13,260 nucleotides of DNA, taken from the NCBI GenBank assembly GCA_036278595.1, contig DASUKS010000076.1, forward strand, positions 1 to 13,260. Reading direction: 5' to 3'. Numbering within the stretch: position 1 is the stretch's first letter; the number at the start of each line of letters is the position of its first letter. This DNA comes from JADMII01 sp036278595. Its GTDB lineage: Bacteria > Chloroflexota > Dehalococcoidia > DSTF01 > JACRBR01. The notes under the pieces are model-generated. The model saw only the letters and a program-made list of their open reading frames with translations, had not been told where the DNA came from and made no database searches. A program made the translations under genes and the position numbers. Below are positions 1 to 7,283 of the stretch, piece by piece.

Positions 1-2
1 TG

Positions 3-56
3 ATCGCGTGCAACTCGCCCGTGCGGATGTTCATCGCCACCGTCAACTACTTCTGA
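3..56 (+). CDS. C-terminal end of an unidentified protein (partial)
   Basis: The window opens inside an open frame that ends with TGA at 54-56. Only 17 residues are visible, ending in PVRMFIATVNYF, and I do not recognise the family. Every one of the 17 sense codons ends in G or C, as in the confident genes of this window, which argues for real coding. The stop lies 15 nt from the stop of the convergent short-chain dehydrogenase on the minus strand, a normal end-to-end arrangement. A GC-rich hairpin at 80-99 lies just downstream. The start and most of the gene are outside the window. Confidence 0.5.
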   Translation: MACNSPVRMFIATVNYF

Positions 57-71
57 CCGGTCGGGGGATCG

Positions 72-896
72 CTACGACGCCGGCCGTGTCATCGGCCGGT
101 GCGTCCGCATGCCGTCCGGCATCGTCGCCCACCGCTGTCCCGCCGTCAGCCCACCGTCGATGACGATCGCCTGCCCGGTGACGAACGAGGCCTCGTCGCT
201 CGCAAGCCAGAGCGCCGCGTTGGCGATGTCGTCCGGCATGCCGCTGCGCGGAATCGGCTGCAGCGTCGCCAGCCGCTCTCGCACGAGCGCCAGCGCTTCC
301 TCCGTGCCGCCCAACGCGCCGGCGAGCAGCGGCGTCGCGATGCCCCCGGGGCAAATGCAGTTCACGCGGATGTTGTGCTCGGCCAGCTCTATCGCCACCG
401 AGCGCGTCAGGTTGATCACGGCTGCCTTCGCTGCGCTGTAGATGTGCGGGCCTCGGCCGCCTGACAGCCCGGCGACGCTCGCCGTGCTGATGACGCAGCC
501 GCTGCCCTGGCGCTTCATCACCGGCGCCGCGTGCTTCATCCCAGGGAAGACGCCTCGCAGAAGGACGTTCATCGTGCGGTCGTAGTCTTCGACCGACGTG
601 TCTTCAATCGGACCGATCGCGCCGCCGATGCCGGCGTTGTTGAACATGACGTCGAGCCGGCCGAACTCGTCGACCGCTCGCTCGACGGCCGCCCGCACGT
701 CGCGCTCTTCGGCGACGTCGGTGCGCTGGTACACGGCGGCGCCGCCGAGCGTGTCGGCGAGTGTGTTGCCCTTCGCGTCCTGCAGGTCGGCGATCACAAC
801 GCGCGCGCCCTCATCGACGAAACGGCGCACGGTGCCCTCGCCCATGCCGCTCGCGCCTCCGGTGATCACCGCGACCCGGTCTGTCATGCGATTCAT
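72..896 (-). CDS. Short-chain dehydrogenase/reductase (classical SDR, NAD-type)
   Basis: A 274-residue Rossmann-fold oxidoreductase that should oxidise or reduce a hydroxyl/carbonyl group with a nicotinamide cofactor in the cytoplasm. The visible classical SDR signature is: glycine-rich TGGASGMG at 12-19, Asp37 at the end of beta-2 (favours NAD(H) over NADP(H)), NNAG at 86-89, Asn110, catalytic Ser140 (in SVAG), and Tyr153-x3-Lys157. The C-terminal FVTGQAIVIDGG segment is typical. About 20 residues follow that motif, a somewhat longer tail than usual. The ATG at 896 is preferred over the ATG at 887 because a GAGGGA ribosome site (903-908) sits 6 nt from the first and 15 nt from the second. 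It lies 43 nt downstream of the FabG-like gene on the same strand and is probably cotranscribed. Neighbours suggest a hydroxyacyl-CoA or related alcohol substrate, but substrate cannot be read from the sequence. Confidence 0.93.
   Translation of the reverse strand: MNRMTDRVAVITGGASGMGEGTVRRFVDEGARVVIADLQDAKGNTLADTLGGAAVYQRTDVAEERDVRAAVERAVDEFGRLDVMFNNAGIGGAIGPIEDTSVEDYDRTMNVLLRGVFPGMKHAAPVMKRQGSGCVISTASVAGLSGGRGPHIYSAAKAAVINLTRSVAIELAEHNIRVNCICPGGIATPLLAGALGGTEEALALVRERLATLQPIPRSGMPDDIANAALWLASDEASFVTGQAIVIDGGLTAGQRWATMPDGMRTHRPMTRPAS
80..99. terminator. GC-only hairpin at a convergent gene end
   Basis: Perfect 7-bp inverted repeat CCGGCCG-TGTCAT-CGGCCGG with a 6-nt loop. It lies 23 nt beyond the stop of the plus-strand partial gene and inside the last codons of the minus-strand SDR. 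There is no following T tract on either strand, so it is not a canonical intrinsic terminator. It could still act as a transcript end or pausing structure, or simply reflect GC-rich coding. Confidence 0.25.
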
Positions 897-939
897 CGCG
901 CGTCCCTCGAATTGAGCAGCGGCCGCGAGCGGCAGCGTG

Positions 940-1689
940 CTACATGTACTGGCCGCCGTTGGGGTTGAACTGCTGACCGGTGATCCAGTCGCCCTCGGTG
1001 CACAGGTAGCGCACGAAGCTCGCCACCTCGTCCGGCCGGCCGAATCGGCCGAGCGGGATCTGCTTCAACAGGTTGGCCTTCACCTCGTCGGTCAGTGCGA
1101 TCACCATGTCGGTCTCGACGAAGCCGGGGCACATCGCGTTGACGGTGATGTTGTTGCGGGCGAGCTCCTTCGCGGCCGACTTGGCGAACGCGATGAGCCC
1201 CGCCTTCGCCGCGGCGTAGTTCGCCTGCCCGACGTTGCCCATCTGCCCGATGATGCTCGACATCAGGATGATCCGCCCGTAGTTGCGCTCGATCATGTGC
1301 GGGAGGGCGGCAGAGGTCATGTAAAAGGTGCTGTTCAGGTCGGTGTTGATGACCTCGTTCCACTCATCGATGGACATCCGCTTGAGCAGGCGGTCGCGGT
1401 TCACACCGGCGTTGTTGACGAGGATGTCGATCTGGCCGTACGTCTCGATGGTCTTCTCGATGAGCGCCTTGCAGTCGTCCGGATGGCCAACACCGGCGCG
1501 AACCGCGATCGCGCGGCCGCCCTTCGAGACGATGTCGCCGACGAGGGCCTCCGCGGCCTCCTCGTTCGTGAAGTAGTTGGCCACGATCGCCGCGCCCTCG
1601 CGCGCCAGTTCTTCGGCGCACGCGCGCCCGATGCCCCGCGAAGCGCCGGTGACGACCGCCACCTGGCCTTCGAGCCGCCGCTGACCCAT
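940..1689 (-). CDS. 3-oxoacyl-(ACP/CoA) reductase, FabG/PhaB type
   Basis: A 249-residue classical SDR, the usual length for FabG and acetoacetyl-CoA reductase PhaB. Motifs: TGASRGIG at 14-21 (the Arg is typical of NADPH-using FabG enzymes), NNAG at 92-95, Asn115, catalytic Ser145, Tyr158 and Lys162, then PGF and the C-terminal NGGQYM. The VGQANYAAAKAG stretch and the NGG-x-x-M end resemble both FabG and PhaB, so the substrate may be a 3-oxoacyl-ACP or a 3-oxoacyl-CoA. The start at 1689 has a strong GGGGAGGA site (1693-1700). The nearby (R)-specific hydratase would yield (R)-3-hydroxyacyl-CoA, the stereochemistry this reductase family handles, so I favour a CoA substrate as an inference. It precedes the second SDR with a 43-nt gap and follows the VOC gene after 162 nt, so it may have its own promoter. 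Confidence 0.93.
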   Translation of the reverse strand: MGQRRLEGQVAVVTGASRGIGRACAEELAREGAAIVANYFTNEEAAEALVGDIVSKGGRAIAVRAGVGHPDDCKALIEKTIETYGQIDILVNNAGVNRDRLLKRMSIDEWNEVINTDLNSTFYMTSAALPHMIERNYGRIILMSSIIGQMGNVGQANYAAAKAGLIAFAKSAAKELARNNITVNAMCPGFVETDMVIALTDEVKANLLKQIPLGRFGRPDEVASFVRYLCTEGDWITGQQFNPNGGQYM

Positions 1690-1803
1690 TTGTCCTCCCC
1701 GTCTTTGAAGTTTCCGTTGACGGCGCTGACTGTAACCGATCGTTCTCGATGGGACTAGCGCGCGCCGCGCAGCGAAGAGCCACAGGCAAAGGACAAAGGC
1801 AGG

Positions 1804-1850
1804 CCCCTCGACTGGGAGCGGAAGGAACGTCTCCCTGGACGAGCGCGGGG
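1804..1850 (-). terminator. Possible hairpin terminator after the VOC gene
   Basis: Immediately beyond the VOC stop on the minus strand is a two-part stem: CTCG (1807-1810) pairs with CGAG (1840-1843), and inside it GGGAG (1814-1818) pairs with CTCCC (1831-1835) around a 12-nt loop. CCCC (1804-1807) and GGGG (1847-1850) could extend it imperfectly. On the minus strand it is followed only by loosely T-rich sequence (CTTTGTCCTTTG), so this is a weak terminator candidate. The rest of the 162-nt gap (1690-1851) shows no gene. It must carry any separate promoter for the FabG-like gene, but I find no convincing one. Confidence 0.3.
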
Positions 1851-1851
1851 T

Positions 1852-2199
1852 TCAGACCCAGAGGACGTTGCCGTCCGGGTCTTCGATGCGGGCGAAGGGG
1901 ACGCCGGGCGCGTGCTCGCCGCGCTCGAGGATCTTCGCGCCCGCCGCTACGATCGCGCGCACGGCGTCTTCGTAGTCGATCCCGTGGTCCATGTGCACGC
2001 CGACGTTCTGCGGGCCGGCGCCCGCGTGCTCGGGGTCGAGCAACAGGCCGATCGCGGTCTCCCCGCCCGGCACGCCGACGAAAACGATGCCCTCGGTCCG
2101 GAAGACTTCCTCCAACTCGAAGGCGTCGCGGTAGAACCGCGATGCAGCATCGAGGTCTCGCACCGGGACGACGTAGCTGAGGGCGGTGATACGTGCCAT
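1852..2199 (-). CDS. VOC-superfamily (glyoxalase/bleomycin-resistance fold) protein
   Basis: A 115-residue protein with the paired beta-alpha-beta-beta-beta layout of the vicinal oxygen chelate superfamily: VPVRDLDAASRFYRD near residues 11-25 and the C-terminal DPDGN at 107-111. The chosen ATG at 2199 comes 1 nt after the stop of the methylmalonyl-CoA mutase gene (TGA-T-ATG on the minus strand), so translation is probably coupled. The longer upstream frame would overlap the mutase and adds non-VOC residues. The position next to the mutase invites the name methylmalonyl-CoA epimerase, but the four epimerase metal ligands appear absent: Tyr9 replaces the N-terminal His, Gly51 replaces Gln/Glu, Asn or Val near 65-66 replaces the second His, and Trp114 replaces the C-terminal Glu. 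I therefore call only the fold. It could be a binding or accessory protein. Confidence 0.85.
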   Translation of the reverse strand: MARITALSYVVPVRDLDAASRFYRDAFELEEVFRTEGIVFVGVPGGETAIGLLLDPEHAGAGPQNVGVHMDHGIDYEDAVRAIVAAGAKILERGEHAPGVPFARIEDPDGNVLWV

Positions 2200-2200
2200 A

Positions 2201-3889
<1,689 letters not shown>

Positions 3890-3959
3890 CGTGCAGGCAT
3901 CCTACCGAGATCGAGGCGAGCGGTCACCCCGGCCGCGCCCCTCGTTTAACGTCCCGGCA

Positions 3960-4391
3960 TCAGTCCTTCAGCGGGTCGAGCATGACCTTCGCCTCGCCCT
4001 GGACGACGACGGCGCCCTCCTGGTTCACGCAATCGGTCTGGAGCGTGAGGATGCGCTTCTCCGCATCGATCTCTTTCACCTCGACGTTCGCCGTGATCGT
4101 GTCGCCGATCGCGACCGGAAGCCGGAAGCGGAGTTGCTGCTGGAGGTAGACGACCACCCAGCCGGGCGCCAGCTTCGTGCCAAGCGCCGCCGAGATGTAC
4201 CCGGCCGCGAGCATGCCGTGGGCGATGCGCTTGCCGAACCGGGTCCGCTTCCCGAAGTCGGGATCAAGGTGCAGCGATTGGTCGTCGCCGGTCACGCGCG
4301 CGAAATCGACGATGTCCTGCTCGGTCACCGCCTTCGTGAACGAGACGCGGTCGCCGACCGCGACCGGCATCGCTGTGTCCGTCCCGGCCAT
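3960..4391 (-). CDS. MaoC-like (R)-specific enoyl-CoA hydratase (PhaJ type)
   Basis: A 143-residue single hot-dog-fold protein, the usual length for PhaJ-type hydratases that add water to trans-2-enoyl-CoA to give (R)-3-hydroxyacyl-CoA. The hydratase motif runs from about 30 to 64: FARVTGDDQSLH followed by IAHGMLAAG. Catalytic Asp36 and His41 keep the five-residue spacing of PhaJ (Asp31/His36). The usual Asn-Pro of the motif is replaced by Gln-Ser, a variation that keeps the catalytic pair. The start at 4391 has GGAGGA (4395-4400) close upstream. It is the first gene of the minus-strand block MaoC, mutase, VOC and is divergent from the TetR gene, which makes it the likeliest target of that regulator besides the regulator itself. 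Other MaoC-fold functions (thioesterase-like or dehydratase) cannot be excluded. Confidence 0.9.
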   Translation of the reverse strand: MAGTDTAMPVAVGDRVSFTKAVTEQDIVDFARVTGDDQSLHLDPDFGKRTRFGKRIAHGMLAAGYISAALGTKLAPGWVVVYLQQQLRFRLPVAIGDTITANVEVKEIDAEKRILTLQTDCVNQEGAVVVQGEAKVMLDPLKD

Positions 4392-4414
4392 TGCTCCTCC
4401 TCGTGAACAGGTGC

Positions 4415-4420
4415 ACTATA
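4415..4420 (-). promoter_or_regulatory. Candidate -10 box for the MaoC-mutase-VOC transcript
   Basis: On the minus strand this reads TATAGT (5 of 6 to TATAAT), 23 nt upstream of the MaoC start codon, leaving a short leader that contains the GGAGGA site. No good -35 box stands 16-18 nt upstream (TACGCA is the nearest), which would fit an activated or weak promoter. Called from sequence pattern only. Confidence 0.35.
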
Positions 4421-4431
4421 CGCGGGAGCGG

Positions 4432-4440
4432 GCATAATGC
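4432..4440. promoter_or_regulatory. Short palindrome GCAT-A-ATGC in the divergent region
   Basis: A 9-nt inverted repeat with a single central base, just upstream of the minus-strand -10 candidate. It shares GCAT/ATGC arms with the larger palindrome at 4465-4474, so the two may be related binding sites. It is short enough to arise by chance. Confidence 0.25.
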
Positions 4441-4457
4441 GTAGGCCGGTGAGCCGT

Positions 4458-4487
4458 TTGACAGCATGCGCATGACTCCCCTAGGCT
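4458..4487 (+). promoter_or_regulatory. Predicted promoter of the TetR-HPRT operon
   Basis: An exact TTGACA -35 box (4458-4463) is followed after 18 nt by TAGGCT (4482-4487), which keeps the first, second and last bases of TATAAT. Transcription would begin near 4494, about 25 nt before the TTG start at 4519. The spacer contains the palindrome at 4465-4474. Confidence 0.5.
4465..4474. promoter_or_regulatory. Perfect 10-bp palindrome, candidate TetR-family operator
   Basis: CATGCGCATG is fully self-complementary. It lies between the -35 and -10 boxes of the promoter predicted for the TetR-family gene, where a bound repressor would block RNA polymerase. Symmetry does not extend beyond 10 bp, shorter than many TetR operators. 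The link to this regulator is an inference from position. Confidence 0.4.
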
Positions 4488-4518
4488 GAAGAGGCCACGA
4501 GCGAGGATTAGTAAGCGA

Positions 4519-5193
4519 TTGCCAACCGCCAGGGAAACGACCTCCATATCGACTTCCGGGCGCGCCCGGAAGCTCCGGCGCGGTCCGCTTACCCGCAAGC
4601 AGATCCTCGACGCCTCGCTGCGCCTCTTCTCCGAGAAGGGCTTCGCCCGCACAAGCGTCCGTGATATCGCGCAGGCCGCGGGCATCACCGACGCCGCGAT
4701 CTACTACCACTTCGAGTCCAAACGCGACCTCCTCGAAGCGCTGATCGAGGAGCGCGGCTTCACCTCCGCGCTGCAGGATCTCGAGCGCGCCGAGCTCGAC
4801 CACGTCACCATCAGCCCGCTCGATGCCATCTCGAGCATCGCCACGGGCGCGCTGGCGCTGATGTACGCGAACCGCGATCTGATGAAGGTGCTGCTGGTGC
4901 AGGCCATGGCTGAGGACGCGGTGGCCATGGAGGAGTACCGCGCGCTCGTCCAGCGCTGGGAGAAGGCCGAGGCCCGCATCCTGAAGCACTACATCCAGCG
5001 CGGGATGCTGCGGACCGAAGACCCCGACGAGCTGGCGAAGCAGCTCGTGCTCAGCGTGATCGGCGCGTTCGCAGACGAGGTGATGTCGCCGGCTGACCCG
5101 GAAGCGAACGGCGCGGTGCCGCCGGCACTCACCCGCCACATCGAAGTCGCCATGCGGCACATCGTCCAGGGGATCGCCGCAGGGGAAGCATGA
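4519..5193 (+). CDS. TetR/AcrR-family transcriptional regulator
   Basis: A 224-residue regulator with an N-terminal TetR DNA-binding domain at about 24-72: ILDASLRLFSEKGF, then the helix-turn-helix TSVRDIAQAAGITDAAIYYHF and KRDLL. The C-terminal helical part (about 75-224) would bind a ligand and dimerise. Family members usually repress their own gene and a neighbour; acyl-CoA-responsive members are common beside fatty-acid genes, which fits the divergent MaoC-mutase block. The start is TTG at 4519, preceded by GAGGA (4503-4507) at 11 nt. No ATG or GTG lies between this TTG and the HTH domain, so the rare start is the best choice. The first 23 residues are Ser/Thr/Arg-rich and probably disordered. 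Its stop overlaps the next start (ATGA), indicating coupled translation with the HPRT-fusion gene. The ligand is unknown. Confidence 0.92.
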   Translation: MPTARETTSISTSGRARKLRRGPLTRKQILDASLRLFSEKGFARTSVRDIAQAAGITDAAIYYHFESKRDLLEALIEERGFTSALQDLERAELDHVTISPLDAISSIATGALALMYANRDLMKVLLVQAMAEDAVAMEEYRALVQRWEKAEARILKHYIQRGMLRTEDPDELAKQLVLSVIGAFADEVMSPADPEANGAVPPALTRHIEVAMRHIVQGIAAGEA

Positions 5194-6125
5194 CCACGCG
5201 CCCGCTCATCCAGGCGAAGACAACGAGCGTCACGCGTATCGATGACGCGCGCTTCGCGCACGAGAGCGAGGAAGAATTCGCGCGGATGCTCGACTTCTAC
5301 AACGTGCGCTGGGAGTACGAGCCGCGTACGTTCACCCTCAGGCACGACGACGAGGGCCGCGTGATCGAGGCGTTCTCGCCGGACTTCTACCTCACCGACC
5401 TCAACCTCTACGTCGAGCTGACGACGCTCAAGCAGGGGCTTGTAACCGATAAGCACCGCAAGCTCCGGCGGCTTCGCGAGCTGTACCCCGAGATCAACAT
5501 CAAGCTGCTGCACAAGCGCGATTACCTCAGCCTGCTCGCCAAGTACGGCATTGGCGCGGCGCACGAGCAGGAAGCGATGGGCGTCCACGACATGCTCTTC
5601 ACGGCGAGCGAGATCGAGCGTAGGGTCAACGAGCTCGGCGCAGAGATCGCTCGCGACTACGCCGGCAAGGAGCCCTTGCTCGTCGGCGTGCTGAAGGGCG
5701 TCACCTGCTTCATGGCCGACCTGATGCGACACATCTCGCTGCCGTTGAGCGTCGACTTCATGGCGATCTCCTCCTACGATGGCGACCGCAGCGGCGCGGT
5801 GCGCATCGTGCAGGACCTATCCGAGAACATCGAAGGCCGTGACGTGCTCATCGTGGAGGACATCGTCGACACCGGCATGACGCTCAACCACCTGATGCGC
5901 CAGCTGCAGGCGCGCGGGCCGGCGAGCCTTCGCGTCGTCGCGCTGCTCGACAAGCGCGTGCGCCGGCTCGTAGACGTGCCGCTCGATTACGTGGGCTTCG
6001 AAGTGCCGGACGAGTTCGTCGTCGGCTACGGCCTCGACCACGCACAGCGGTTCCGCAACCTGCCGTTCATCGCGACGTTCGGCGTCGAGAAACTCCGCGC
6101 GCGGGAGGCGAGCGCAGAGGACTGA
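5190..6125 (+). CDS. Hypoxanthine phosphoribosyltransferase with N-terminal PD-(D/E)XK-like domain
   Basis: A 311-residue protein, about 125 residues longer than a normal HPRT. Residues 135-305 are a complete phosphoribosyltransferase that would make IMP/GMP from hypoxanthine/guanine and PRPP: LKG at 168-170 (pyrophosphate loop), SSYDG at 194-198, PRPP motif VLIVEDIVDTG at 219-229 with Glu223, Asp224 and Asp227, Lys255, and GFEVPDEFVVGYGLD at 269-283 with Asp283 and Arg289. Residues 20-120 look like a restriction-endonuclease-like fold: Glu-rich first helix (SEEEF, 26-30), strand, PDFYL with Asp65, then YVELT with Glu76, followed by basic residues (Lys81, K88-R96). The usual Lys of ExK is Thr78, so nuclease activity is uncertain. 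It overlaps the TetR stop by 4 nt (ATGA). The HPRT call is firm; the fold of the first domain is my inference from motif pattern. Confidence 0.9.
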   Translation: MTTRPLIQAKTTSVTRIDDARFAHESEEEFARMLDFYNVRWEYEPRTFTLRHDDEGRVIEAFSPDFYLTDLNLYVELTTLKQGLVTDKHRKLRRLRELYPEINIKLLHKRDYLSLLAKYGIGAAHEQEAMGVHDMLFTASEIERRVNELGAEIARDYAGKEPLLVGVLKGVTCFMADLMRHISLPLSVDFMAISSYDGDRSGAVRIVQDLSENIEGRDVLIVEDIVDTGMTLNHLMRQLQARGPASLRVVALLDKRVRRLVDVPLDYVGFEVPDEFVVGYGLDHAQRFRNLPFIATFGVEKLRAREASAED

Positions 6126-6149
6126 CGCGCCCGAAGGAAGGGAGCACAT

Positions 6150-6503
6150 ATGCCGCCCGAACGCGCGCGCAAGCGGCCGCCCCGCTCCCGCCTCGGCTTG
6201 CCCCGCATCTCCGGCCTGATCGACGTGAGCGACGAGATGATCGCCTTCGTCGAGACGTACCAGCAGGTCTGGGCCAACGAAGCACGTGCCATGCATGCGC
6301 TCGGCGACTTCCTCGCTGCGCGCGCGGATTCGCTTCGCACGCAGGTAGAGTTGATGCGGATGGGCAGCGACGCCGCCCGCAGGTACGGATCGTGGGCCGA
6401 CGCCCTCATGGGCTTCCGGCCGGAGAGCTTCCTCGAATCGTGGATGCAGGCGATGCGCGGACAACCATCGGGCGACGAAAGCGAGGCCGGCGATGGCGAT
6501 TGA
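6150..6503 (+). CDS. Small helical protein of unknown function
   Basis: A 117-residue protein I cannot assign. It begins with a basic, Pro/Arg-rich segment (residues 1-18), continues with predicted amphipathic helices from about 25 to 105, rich in Ala, Met and aromatic residues (for example FVETYQQVWANEA at 33-45 and SWADALMGF at 81-89), and ends in an acidic tail. There is no signal peptide or membrane segment. The overall look is loosely like phasins or other surface-coating helical proteins, but I see no diagnostic motif. Support for coding: good GGAAGGGAG ribosome site (6135-6143) 6 nt before ATG, GC-rich third positions, and tight packing between HPRT (24 nt upstream) and the PAQR gene, whose start overlaps its end by 11 nt. 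Confidence 0.8.
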   Translation: MPPERARKRPPRSRLGLPRISGLIDVSDEMIAFVETYQQVWANEARAMHALGDFLAARADSLRTQVELMRMGSDAARRYGSWADALMGFRPESFLESWMQAMRGQPSGDESEAGDGD

Positions 6504-7164
6504 CGCCTCATCTTCGCGCGCGCTCCCGGTGCCGCCGCGGCCGCTGCTCCGCGGCACTCTGCACCTCGCGATGGCCATCGTCGCACCATTCGCGCTCGTG
6601 CTCATGCTGTTCATCGCACACACGCCGCAGGGGTATGTGGGCGCGGCCATCTTCGGAGCGGCGATGATCGCCTGCTTCACGATCAGCGCGAGTTATCACC
6701 TTGTGCCCTGGCCCCACCTACTGCGCGGCGTCATGAAACGCCTCGACCACTCGATGATCTTCGTACTCATCGCAGGCACCTACACGCCGTTCTGCCTCAC
6801 CGTGCTCTGGGGCCCCTGGGGCATCAGCATGCTCGCGGTCGTCTGGAGCATCGCCGGCGCCGGCGTCCTGCTGACGGTCGCGTGGCCGTCCGCGCCGCGC
6901 CCGCTGAGCGTTGGCGCCTACCTTGGCGTGGGATGGGTCGCACTCGTCGCCACCGTGCCGCTGCTGTCCGCGATGGCCCCGTGGGCGGTTATGCTCGTCG
7001 CCCTCGGCGGCGCCCTCTGTTCGGTCGGAGGAGTCGTGTATGCGCGGCAGCACCCAGATCCGTACCCGCGCATCTTCGGATACCACGAGGTGTTCCACGC
7101 GCTGGTCGTCGCCGGCATCCTCGTGTTCTTCTCGCTCGTGACGTTCTACCTGCTGCCCGCGTAG
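6493..7164 (+). CDS. Hemolysin III / PAQR-family seven-helix membrane protein
   Basis: A 223-residue inner-membrane protein with about seven hydrophobic segments (near 22-42, 50-66, 86-104, 111-130, 140-158, 162-184 and 201-221). It carries the three conserved family elements thought to bind a zinc ion: Ser65-x3-His69 (SASYH), Asp85-His86 (RLDHS), and His198-x3-His202 (YHEVFH). Bacterial members are named after Bacillus cereus hemolysin III; most are not proven haemolysins, and animal relatives are adiponectin/progestin receptors with proposed ceramidase-like chemistry. The start at 6493 overlaps the preceding gene by 11 nt in another frame, so it is the last gene of the TetR-HPRT-small protein string. 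The role in this cell is not predictable. Confidence 0.9.
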   Translation: MAIDASSSRALPVPPRPLLRGTLHLAMAIVAPFALVLMLFIAHTPQGYVGAAIFGAAMIACFTISASYHLVPWPHLLRGVMKRLDHSMIFVLIAGTYTPFCLTVLWGPWGISMLAVVWSIAGAGVLLTVAWPSAPRPLSVGAYLGVGWVALVATVPLLSAMAPWAVMLVALGGALCSVGGVVYARQHPDPYPRIFGYHEVFHALVVAGILVFFSLVTFYLLPA

Positions 7165-7176
7165 CACCCGGCCCGA

Positions 7177-7195
7177 CAATCGATCTGGCCGATTG
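7177..7195 (+). terminator. Inverted repeat after the PAQR gene
   Basis: CAATCG (7177-7182) and CGATTG (7190-7195) form a perfect 6-bp stem around a 7-nt loop, starting 13 nt after the PAQR stop. No T tract follows. It may be a weak terminator of the upstream operon or a protein-binding site upstream of the P450 gene. Confidence 0.3.
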
Positions 7196-7196
7196 A

Positions 7197-7211
7197 TGCG
7201 AAATCCGCAGC
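7197..7211 (+). repeat. 15-nt intergenic repeat, copy 1 (upstream of P450)
   Basis: TGCGAAATCCGCAGC occurs here and again exactly at 10865-10879, both times between genes. The core TGCG-AAATC-CGCA is an inverted repeat with 4-bp arms. This copy ends 9 nt before the -35 candidate of the P450 gene. Its CCGCAG half (7205-7210) can also pair with CTGCGG at 7227-7232. An operator or a small dispersed genomic repeat are both possible. Confidence 0.45.
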
Positions 7212-7220
7212 GCCGCGTGC

Positions 7221-7250
7221 TTGCAACTGCGGGGATGCGCGCCAAACAAT
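7221..7250 (+). promoter_or_regulatory. Candidate promoter of the P450 gene
   Basis: TTGCAA (7221-7226; four of six to TTGACA) and AACAAT (7245-7250; four of six to TATAAT) are separated by 18 nt and lie 34 nt upstream of the P450 start codon. Called by pattern only, in a 119-nt gap that otherwise contains no gene. Confidence 0.35.
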
Positions 7251-7283
7251 GCAATTGAGCAGTGTACGCAGAGGAGGCCAGCG

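Noticed and set aside
919..926. GCGGCCGC palindrome between the two SDR genes
   Set aside because: An 8-bp all-GC palindrome is expected by chance at this GC content and sits in a 43-nt operon gap with no other signal.
3912..3944. Hairpin CGAGG...CCTCG followed by TTTAA on the plus strand between MaoC and mutase
   Set aside because: The T-run is on the plus strand, while both flanking genes are on the minus strand, so it would not terminate them. The stem is also interrupted by an internal loop.
4264..5160. A long minus-strand open frame across the TetR gene and the divergent promoter region
   Set aside because: It would cover the promoter region and lies antisense to a clear TetR HTH domain. 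It has no recognisable domain of its own.
7221..7283. Upstream in-frame ATG adding 21 residues to the P450
   Set aside because: It has no ribosome site and would lie inside the predicted promoter; GAGGAGG sits at proper distance from the ATG at 7284.
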